A DNA stretch of 12,747 nt from Candidatus Manganitrophaceae bacterium. GTDB taxonomy: Bacteria; Nitrospirota; Nitrospiria; SBBL01; Manganitrophaceae. Positions within the stretch are counted from its first letter, which is position 1. Each line of letters starts with the position of its first letter. The notes under the pieces are model-generated. The model had not been told where the DNA came from. It saw only the letters and a list, made by a program, of their open reading frames with translations, and searched no databases. Where the stretch lies: positions 1 through 12,747 of the forward strand of contig SCUR01000394.1 in the NCBI GenBank assembly GCA_004297235.1, written 5' to 3'. The position numbers and the translations under genes are program-made. This document shows, piece after piece, positions 6,137 through 11,924 of the stretch.

Positions 6137-8986
6137 ATGACCCAATCAATATCACGCGACAGCTTTAACGAACTGAAGAATTATCTGGGGGTCTACCTCC
6201 AGCAGGGGCGGGTGATCCTCGATGCCGACTGGAATGAAAACCAGGACATCTTCGTCTCCTTTCTCCGGCGGATGAGCCGCGAGGCGCTCGGGGACGGGAG
6301 CCCGAACCGCGGATTTTCGGTCGACCCGGTCTTCCCCCTTCCGGTGGAATCGCTGGTGGAGAAGGCGACCCCGCCGGGGGGAGGCAGTCTCGATCCGTCG
6401 CAGTGCGCCGGGGAGATTTGCAGCGCCGTGATGGTCGAAGCGATCCGGGTCATCTTCGGGATGATTTTCGGTCCGCTCCTCTTCTTCCTCAATTTTCCGG
6501 GGAAGAAGTTCGACGACATGGAGTCGCTCGACGGCTTCGCCCTCTCCTCTCCTCAAGGGAAGTTGCGGATCGGAAAAGACGGCCCTTACGAGGGGAAAGG
6601 GTTCTTAAGGCTCTCCGGGCATGCCGGCACGGTGACGATCACCCGGACCTTCACCAACTTGAAGGACCTTTCGTCGGACGAGGTGCTCACCTTTCGTTAT
6701 CGGCTGAACGAGCAGTCGGCGGGGGTGATCCGGTTTTTCCTGGAAGATGACGACGGCAACCGGACCGTTTGGCTCACCCAGAACAGCGGGGCGGCCAAAG
6801 ATGTGTGGGTCGCCGGGTTTGCGGCCCCCCTCGATGTCCGTTTTCACATCACGACCGATGATCTCCCCGATGCCGGCCGGAATCAATCCTATAATACGTC
6901 GATCTTCAGCTTCGGCGGGGCGACGCCGATTACCTGGTCGGTCAGCGCCGGGACCTTGCCGGCCGGACTGACGCTGGCGGCATCGGGCACCGGGGACAGT
7001 TCAAAAAGTGCGAAGATCAGCGGCACCCCCACGACGGTGGGGACCTCCAGCTTCACGGTGAAGGCGGTCGACAACAATGGGGTGCAGGTGACCAAAGCGT
7101 TCACGTTGAAAGTGCTCGATCCCGCCCCGCCGCCGTCCCCCCTCCCGCCGTTCAATCCGGCCGATCTCATCGCCGCGCTCGTCAAGTTCGAGCTTCCGAC
7201 GGGGACCCCCGCCGACCTTACCCGGATCCGCAAATACGGCTTCGAGGTCTACCAGGACGGCGCCCATCCCCTCGTCTGGGATTTCGACGATCTGCGGATC
7301 GCCGGCGAGAACCTCCTGGAGACGATCGGCGTGAACAACTTCATCATTCGGGGGTCCGAGTTCTCCGAATTTCTCGGGATCTTCTCCCTCTTCGGGATGT
7401 TCGGCCAGCTCGAAGAAGACGGCGGGGGAGGGGGAGGCGGTGGCGGAGGAGGGGGAGGCGGTGAGGAGGACGGCCTGGCGAACTTTCTGGAGCTGATGAA
7501 CACCCAATTCGAGTTTACCCATCCGAGCATCGAGAACGCCGGCCGGATGTATGTCGCGGGGCTTCCCTGCGTCTTGATCAGAGACACCCTCTACTCCGAG
7601 CAGGCCGATCCGAACGACCCGGCGCTGGCCCCGCCGCCGCCCGGACAGGTCCGAAAAGACACCGTCTATCTCGACGTCTGGGAGGAGCCGGTGACCTATG
7701 TCGAAGATCCCGAGATTCGGGAGATCGCCCTGGGCGGACCCGACACGACGACCCGCCTTCAGGTCAAATACCGCGTTCGGGTGAATCAAGGGGGCGGGCT
7801 TCCGGAGGGAGAAGGAATCGGCAAGGGGACCCTGGCGACCGAAGGGATCTATACCGGCGAGGCGAACCGGCTCTACCGGATCGAGATCGACACGACGGGC
7901 GATATCGGGACGGCGACCTTCCGCTGGTCGGAAGAGAACGCCTCGACGATCCAGCGGGTGATCGCGCCGATTCCGGCCGGATCGAAAAAGGTGGCGGTCG
8001 AAGATGCGTCGGCGTTTCATCCGGCCGATCTGATCCTGATCTCAAAAGAGTTCGGCAGCGAGATGCACCAGATCCAATCGATCTTCGGCAACGTGATCAC
8101 CCTGAACGATCCGGTCGGAGGACAGCTCTCGCTCCTCCCGGCGGCGTCGAAGGTGCCCAACTTCACCAGCTTCTCGATGGAGGACCGGTCCAGGATTGCC
8201 CGGTGGAACGCCTTCAAGGTTCCGATTACGGTCGATCCAACCGATTCAACCATCTCCGCGGCGATCCCGCTCAACGACGGGGTGGCGGTCCGGTTCGGCG
8301 GGAAGCAGATGCGGCGGGGCGATTATTGGATGTTCAAGACCCGCTTTCTCGCCGGAGATGAGCCGTCGGGGATCAATCCGGAGACAAGGATCGAGCCGTT
8401 GAGCTTCGTTCTGGCGCACGGCGTCCGCCACGCTTACGCGCCGCTGGCCATTTTCACCCGCAACGGGGATGCGCCGGAGCCGGACAAGATCCTCGACATC
8501 CTCGATAAGCGGCAGCGGGCCGGGAACGCCTCCACCGTCGATAAACCGCTGACCGATCTCTCCGCGTTTACCGGGAAGAACACCGATCACTTCCTGGGGG
8601 GGATCGCGCTTCCTCCCGCCTCGAAGGGGAGCAAGTTCTTGGTTTTCTGGTCGGGGGAGCTCTTCCTTACCGGGGCGGTGCCGGCGAACTCGCACCTGGA
8701 GGTCCGGGCCGCCTTTTATAACGATGAAATGACCGATCCGTCGACCGAGCCGGACAAAGGGAAGATCCAAGACAAAGCGATGAAAATTCCGCTGACACGG
8801 AAGCAGACCAATGTGGAGATTCCAATCCAGATGCTCTTCGTCAACAGCGACACCACCTTCCTCTTTGTCCCCAGCAGCTTCGTCCCGACATCGGTCCAGC
8901 TCTTTACACAGGTCGATCAGGACGGTTTCAGCGTGGAGCTGGTGAACATGCGGTTGACGGTGCTGGAGTTGAAGAAGAGCTTTTAA
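6137..8986 (+). CDS. Large DUF6519-type baseplate-associated protein with inserted Ig-like domain
   Basis: This is a 949-residue protein. The N-terminus (SFNELKNYLGVYLQQGRVILDADWNENQDIF...DGSPNRGF) and residues about 460-610 (KDTVYLDVWEEPVTYVEDPEIREIALGGPDTTTRLQVKYRVRV, then EANRLYRIEIDTTGD...ATFRWSEENAS) match the DUF6519 family seen next to J/I-like genes in tail-like clusters. Between them, residues about 125-234 and 340-395 read like two halves of a jelly-roll, CBM-like domain, ending in WDFDDLRI. They are split by a putative Ig domain (about 236-328: ITWSVSAGTLPAGLTL...ISGTPTTVGTSSFTVKAVDNNGV). A run of 14 glycines (429-442) flanked by acidic residues forms a hinge. The C-terminal 170 residues are beta-rich and unassigned. 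Carbohydrate-like and Ig modules suggest a surface-contacting or fibre-like role, but that is inference. GGAG at 6128-6131 supports ATG 6137. Confidence 0.82.
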   Translation: MTQSISRDSFNELKNYLGVYLQQGRVILDADWNENQDIFVSFLRRMSREALGDGSPNRGFSVDPVFPLPVESLVEKATPPGGGSLDPSQCAGEICSAVMVEAIRVIFGMIFGPLLFFLNFPGKKFDDMESLDGFALSSPQGKLRIGKDGPYEGKGFLRLSGHAGTVTITRTFTNLKDLSSDEVLTFRYRLNEQSAGVIRFFLEDDDGNRTVWLTQNSGAAKDVWVAGFAAPLDVRFHITTDDLPDAGRNQSYNTSIFSFGGATPITWSVSAGTLPAGLTLAASGTGDSSKSAKISGTPTTVGTSSFTVKAVDNNGVQVTKAFTLKVLDPAPPPSPLPPFNPADLIAALVKFELPTGTPADLTRIRKYGFEVYQDGAHPLVWDFDDLRIAGENLLETIGVNNFIIRGSEFSEFLGIFSLFGMFGQLEEDGGGGGGGGGGGGGGEEDGLANFLELMNTQFEFTHPSIENAGRMYVAGLPCVLIRDTLYSEQADPNDPALAPPPPGQVRKDTVYLDVWEEPVTYVEDPEIREIALGGPDTTTRLQVKYRVRVNQGGGLPEGEGIGKGTLATEGIYTGEANRLYRIEIDTTGDIGTATFRWSEENASTIQRVIAPIPAGSKKVAVEDASAFHPADLILISKEFGSEMHQIQSIFGNVITLNDPVGGQLSLLPAASKVPNFTSFSMEDRSRIARWNAFKVPITVDPTDSTISAAIPLNDGVAVRFGGKQMRRGDYWMFKTRFLAGDEPSGINPETRIEPLSFVLAHGVRHAYAPLAIFTRNGDAPEPDKILDILDKRQRAGNASTVDKPLTDLSAFTGKNTDHFLGGIALPPASKGSKFLVFWSGELFLTGAVPANSHLEVRAAFYNDEMTDPSTEPDKGKIQDKAMKIPLTRKQTNVEIPIQMLFVNSDTTFLFVPSSFVPTSVQLFTQVDQDGFSVELVNMRLTVLELKKSF
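7421..7462 (+). repeat. In-frame glycine tract with 15-nt tandem duplication
   Basis: Fourteen consecutive glycine codons lie inside the DUF6519-type gene. At DNA level the codons GGA GGG GGA GGC GGT occur twice (tract codons 3-7 and 10-14), separated by GGC GGA. This is the signature of slippage or duplication. Because the unit is a whole number of codons, length changes by the unit keep the frame. The tract is flanked by EED on the left and EED on the right. Confidence 0.9.
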
Positions 8987-8990
8987 ACTC

Positions 8991-9071
8991 GGAGGGGGGC
9001 AGGCCCCCCTTCCGACGCCCTCGGCAAAGCCGACCTTCGCTTCGCGAAGGCTTCGGGGGCTGCCTCCCCCC
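8991..9071. repeat. GC-rich multi-stem palindromic intergenic element
   Basis: The element lies 4 nt after the stop of the DUF6519-type gene. The outer arms are G-run/C-run sequences (about 8991-9008 and 9055-9071) that pair imperfectly. Inside are two perfect small hairpins: TCGGC-AAA-GCCGA (9021-9033) and CCTTCGC-TTC-GCGAAGG (9034-9050). The whole could fold as a branched, clover-like stem. The right arm is followed by AAAAAA on the plus strand rather than U's, so it does not look like a terminator for the operon. The sequence is unrelated to the other elements in the window but sits in the same kind of position. Confidence 0.75.
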
Positions 9072-9106
9072 AAAAAACAGGATGCAATAGGAGTAAGTGG
9101 AATTTC

Positions 9107-9112
9107 AGGAGG
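9107..9112 (+). promoter_or_regulatory. Strong ribosome binding site that fixes the start at 9118
   Basis: A perfect AGGAGG lies 5 nt before ATG 9118. A GTG at 9097 is in frame 7 codons earlier, but its reading frame would run through this Shine-Dalgarno, so 9118 is the better start. It is the strongest site seen in the operon and follows the 8991-9071 palindrome, suggesting independent initiation here. Confidence 0.8.
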
Positions 9113-9117
9113 AGACA

Positions 9118-9627
9118 ATGTCAGGACGCTACATCTTCACAAAAAAAGATCTCGAACCGCTTCGGCCCTTCATCGAGCATCCGATCAGCCGGCAACTGCT
9201 CGAAGGGGTGGTCCCGATCAAGAAGGTCAACGCCAGACCGATCCATGTCGAGCGCGCGGAGGTCGAGCTGCCGATTGAGGTGCAGAGCCGCGAGGCGCCC
9301 GATGGGGTGCCGCTCAGCGAAGTCTTGAAGGCGGTTCAAGAAAAGGTCCCCGGCGTCAAAGGGCTGGCGGTTCGTCAAGGACAGGTCTCGATTACTTTTG
9401 AAGAAGAGCCTTCGCGGGCCGACCGGACCAAGATCGAGCGGCTTCTCTCGAACCGAAAGGGCTTGGAGGAGCTGAAGCGTCCGCCGCAGACGTTGATGCC
9501 GGAAGGCCCCGCGGCGCTGGAGCGGCTGTTGAAGAATTCCGACACCCCCGATGCCGAGTGGCTTCGGGCCTTTCGGGCTTACGCCGTCCAAAATCTCATC
9601 GGGACCAAGCGCGGCGAGAAAAAGTAG
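9118..9627 (+). CDS. Unrecognised 169-residue tail-cluster protein
   Basis: I do not recognise this family. The protein is hydrophilic and charged (many K, R, E), with no signal peptide or membrane segment, so it is likely cytosolic or a particle component. The N-terminus (YIFTKKDLEPLRPFIEHPISRQLLEGVVPIKKV) looks helical and then turns to a strand. The middle (about 65-110: DGVPLSEVLKAVQEKVPGVKGLAVRQGQVSITFEEEPSRADRTKIERLL) suggests a small alpha/beta domain with a helix, two strands and a helix. The tail ends in KRGEKK. It sits between the DUF6519-type gene and the gp25 gene; its TAG is immediately followed by the next ATG (TAGATG at 9625-9630). That position argues for a structural or assembly role in the baseplate. 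A wedge accessory or a chaperone are both possible; neither is shown. Confidence 0.75.
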   Translation: MSGRYIFTKKDLEPLRPFIEHPISRQLLEGVVPIKKVNARPIHVERAEVELPIEVQSREAPDGVPLSEVLKAVQEKVPGVKGLAVRQGQVSITFEEEPSRADRTKIERLLSNRKGLEELKRPPQTLMPEGPAALERLLKNSDTPDAEWLRAFRAYAVQNLIGTKRGEKK

Positions 9628-10530
9628 ATGCCCCCCTATCTCGGCAATCTGAAGAGCAACGAGTTCCACGATCTCGCGAACGAGAAGGCGCAGTGCCAGA
9701 TCGCCGAGATCCTGACGAAAAAATCGTTTGTTCCGGATACGGTCGAGCAGGCGATCGCCGAAGGATTCGAGCCCTGTTTCTTCTGCATCGGGACCTTTGC
9801 CGATCTGGGCCTCTCCCCCTTCGGCCCCGCGATCGCCTCTCCCGCCGATCTGGCCGGGGAGGACCAGGGGGGCGGGGTCGTTTTCCTAGAGTGGACTTAT
9901 GCCGCCGACATCACGGCGCAGAAGATCGCGTTCGATGTCTTCTCCAGCCCCGACCCGCTCGATCCCTTCCGGACGCTGCGGGCCGGGAACATCAAGACAC
10001 CCTTGGCGTTGCTGGCCGGGTTCGAGGAGGGGGGCCATCACTACTTCACGGTGATCGCCCGTCGGGGGAGCAGCTACAGTCTTCCCTCCAAGATCCTCGC
10101 CCTTTCGATTCAACCGGTTCAGTCCCCGGTGGTCACCCCGCCGGGGGGCGGGGGACCCCCGGCCCCTCCGAGCGGGCTCGGCTTTCCGTTCCAGATCGAC
10201 GGCACCGGCGGCGTCTATGCACAGGGGGGCGATCCGCTGCTGCGCGGAAAAATCCTCCAGCTTCTGCTCACCTCGCCGGGGGAGCGGGTCAACCTGCCGG
10301 AGTATGGAACGCGCCTGCGCGATCTGGTCTTCGATCCGAACAACGACATCCTGGCGGCGACGACCGAATTCATGGTCAACCGCGCGCTCCAGCGATTTTT
10401 AGGGGACGAAATCCAGGTCGACCGGGTCGGCGTTCAGAGCGAGGAGAACACGCTGCAGGTCGAGATCGTCTACGTCAGAAAAGCCGATTTACGGATGGAG
10501 CGATTGCGGATCGGGCTGCCGATTCCGTAA
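9628..10530 (+). CDS. gp25-like baseplate wedge protein with N-terminal putative zinc site and FN3-like domain
   Basis: This 300-residue protein is more than twice the usual gp25 length. Residues about 186-300 are the GPW/gp25 wedge domain: LLRGKILQLLLTSPGERVNLPEYGTRLRDLVFDPNN, then TTEFMVNRALQRFL and a paired-strand end (VEIVYVRKADLRMERLRIGLPI). Ahead of it is a Pro/Gly linker (about 163-184: VVTPPGGGGPPAPPSG). Residues about 88-160 look like a fibronectin-III-type beta sandwich (VVFLEWTYAADI...HHYFTVIARRGSSYSLPSKILAL). Residues 4-55 contain a possible Ada-like metal site: H14, C23, C50 and C53 in YLGN...EFHDL..EKAQC...AIAEGFEPCFFC. gp25 proteins hold the wedge in contact with the sheath; the extra domains are probably surface decorations or a contact with other baseplate parts (inference). 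The start codon abuts the previous stop, so reinitiation or coupling is likely. Confidence 0.88.
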   Translation: MPPYLGNLKSNEFHDLANEKAQCQIAEILTKKSFVPDTVEQAIAEGFEPCFFCIGTFADLGLSPFGPAIASPADLAGEDQGGGVVFLEWTYAADITAQKIAFDVFSSPDPLDPFRTLRAGNIKTPLALLAGFEEGGHHYFTVIARRGSSYSLPSKILALSIQPVQSPVVTPPGGGGPPAPPSGLGFPFQIDGTGGVYAQGGDPLLRGKILQLLLTSPGERVNLPEYGTRLRDLVFDPNNDILAATTEFMVNRALQRFLGDEIQVDRVGVQSEENTLQVEIVYVRKADLRMERLRIGLPIP

Positions 10531-10533
10531 GAG

Positions 10534-10622
10534 CAGTGAGGAGTTAGGAGTGAGTAGTCAGTAGTCAGGAGTAAAAGAGTTAAATTCTTTCCTCCTCACT
10601 CCTAACTATTCACTCCTCACGC
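10534..10622. repeat. Palindromic intergenic element, 'GTGAGGAGTTAG' family, copy 2
   Basis: This 89-bp element begins 3 nt after the stop of the gp25 gene and ends 15 nt before the spike ATG. The left arm (from 10536: GTGAGGAGTTAGGAGTGAG) and right arm (10592-10620) form an imperfect inverted repeat made of GGAGT/GTGAG words. It shares its left end (CAGTGAGGAGTTAG, 14 nt), its right end (CACTCCTCACGC), length and orientation with the element at 2207-2294, while the centres have diverged. This shows a mobile or dispersed family rather than chance. No ORF and no T-run after the stem. Confidence 0.85.
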
Positions 10623-10637
10623 ATTTGAGGGTTCATC

Positions 10638-11348
10638 ATGGACGAAAAAATGGCCCGCTACGTCGAGCGGGCCGAAGGGAAGTACTGGGGAAAATATCGC
10701 GGCTTCGTCCAGGACAACAACGATCCGGAGCAGTTGGGTCGGCTCAAGGTGACGGTGCCGAGCCTGCTGGCCGATGCCGTGAGCGGCTGGGCCTGGCCCT
10801 GCGTTCCCTATGCCGGCGCAGGGATCGGCTTCTTTTTCATGCCGCAGGTCGGCGATCTGGTCTGGGTGGAATTTATCGAAGGGGAGATGGACCACCCGGT
10901 CTGGACCGGCGGCAGCTGGGGGAAGCCGGGAGGGCAGACGGAGGTTCCTCAAGAGGCCCTCCAGTCCTATCCGGAGCAGCAGGTGATCAAGACGCCGTCG
11001 GGAAATGTGATCATCATCAACGATGCGTCCGGGAGCGAATCGATCACGATCCGGACCGAGGAGAACTGCGAGATTGTGATTGAACGAAGCGCGAAAAAAG
11101 TGTTGCTTCGCGGCGATCAGGGATCCGAGATCACCATCGACGGCAACGGCCAGAAGATCACCGTTCAGGCGAATTCGGTCATCGTGCAGGGATCGGCGCA
11201 GATGCCGGAGGAGCTGGCGACGAAGACCTTTGTTCAGATGGTCTTCGATACCCATACCCATCCGAGCGGGGTGGGACCGACCGGACCGCCGATGATCCCT
11301 TCCACTTCCAATCCAAAATCGCTCACCCAGGTTCTCAAGGCGGAATAG
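10638..11348 (+). CDS. Baseplate spike protein, gpV/gp5-like, with HxH tip motif
   Basis: This 236-residue protein is of the phage baseplate assembly protein V family, the central spike. Residues about 13-95 are the OB-fold: YWGKYRGFVQDNNDPEQLGRLKVTVPSLL...WAWPCVPYAGAGIGFFFMPQVGDLVWVEFIEGEMDHPVWTGGSWG. After a linker, residues about 114-190 are short repeated strands (TPSGNVIIINDASGSESITIRTEENCEIVIERSAKKVLLRGDQGSEITIDGNGQKITVQANSVIVQG) typical of the trimeric beta-helix needle. Near the end is DTHTHPSGVGPTGPP with H206-T-H208. In P2 gpV and phi92 gp138, an HxH motif at the spike tip binds iron, so this may be a self-tipped spike. Together with the hub at 1004 it makes up the equivalent of one VgrG/Afp8. 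GAGG at 10627-10630 is 7 nt before the ATG. Confidence 0.92.
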   Translation: MDEKMARYVERAEGKYWGKYRGFVQDNNDPEQLGRLKVTVPSLLADAVSGWAWPCVPYAGAGIGFFFMPQVGDLVWVEFIEGEMDHPVWTGGSWGKPGGQTEVPQEALQSYPEQQVIKTPSGNVIIINDASGSESITIRTEENCEIVIERSAKKVLLRGDQGSEITIDGNGQKITVQANSVIVQGSAQMPEELATKTFVQMVFDTHTHPSGVGPTGPPMIPSTSNPKSLTQVLKAE

Positions 11349-11351
11349 CCG

Positions 11352-11924
11352 ATGCCGCTCAATAAGAGCCCCCTCTCCGGCAGTCTCAAAGATCTGTTTG
11401 AAGGGAAAGACCCGGCACAGCCGGGACAAACGGTTTTTCCTCCGAACCCGACGGAAGCCGGAAAGAAGTGGGCCGAGGCCTACAAGAAATATGCGGAGGG
11501 AGCCCAGGCGGGAGCGACGCAACCGCTGGCGCCCTCGCTCACGGCGGCCCAGGCGACGCTCGCCGGCGCGTTGGCATCCGGCTTCTCCGCGGCGAAAGCG
11601 GCCCCGCCCCCGGCGGCGATCGCGGGGCTCGCCGCCGCGATGGACCTCGCTTTCGTCGCCTTCTGGATGACCCCGCCGGTCGCCTTCGCCCCCCCTCCCC
11701 CCGCGCCGCCGACGATGGCCGGTGTTGTCTCCCTGGCTCCGCCGGGCGTGCTTACTGCTTCCCTGATCTCCCTCTTTACCTCCGGGACGGCCGATAAAAA
11801 AACGGCGGCCCAGCAGGCCGACTCGATCGCGACCCTCTTGGATAGCTGGACCAAGACGGTGATGGTCATCAACACGCCGGTCACCCCGCCCGGTCCTCCC
11901 TTGCCCCCGGCGCCGCTCTCCTAA
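11352..11924 (+). CDS. Ala/Pro-rich unknown protein of the tail cluster
   Basis: This 190-residue protein starts 3 nt after the spike stop, with no clear Shine-Dalgarno, so it is probably translated by coupling. I do not recognise a named family. An N-terminal helix-rich part (NPTEAGKKWAEAYKKYAEGAQAG) is followed by Ala-rich helices (residues about 55-95) and a short hydrophobic segment (AAAMDLAFVAFWMTPPVAF, about 93-111). A proline run (APPPPAPPTMAG) comes next, then another helix pair (TADKKTAAQQADSIATLLDSWTKTVMVI) and a proline-rich end (NTPVTPPGPPLPPAPLS). I recall short Ala-rich proteins with a 'W...PV' segment in other tail modules, also without function. It sits where some eCIS loci carry a PAAR gene, but no PAAR-like repeats are visible. 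A structural or assembly role is inferred from position only. Confidence 0.78.
   Translation: MPLNKSPLSGSLKDLFEGKDPAQPGQTVFPPNPTEAGKKWAEAYKKYAEGAQAGATQPLAPSLTAAQATLAGALASGFSAAKAAPPPAAIAGLAAAMDLAFVAFWMTPPVAFAPPPPAPPTMAGVVSLAPPGVLTASLISLFTSGTADKKTAAQQADSIATLLDSWTKTVMVINTPVTPPGPPLPPAPLS

Noticed and set aside
7421..7462. Glycine tract as a frameshift or sequencing error
   Set aside because: The reading frame and DUF6519 homology continue in the same frame on both sides of the tract.
8991..9071. Intrinsic terminator after the DUF6519-type gene
   Set aside because: The stem is followed by A's on the plus strand, not U's, and the operon continues in the same direction.
9097..9627. Earlier GTG start at 9097 for the 169-residue protein
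   Set aside because: The perfect AGGAGG lies inside that extension, 5 nt before ATG 9118.
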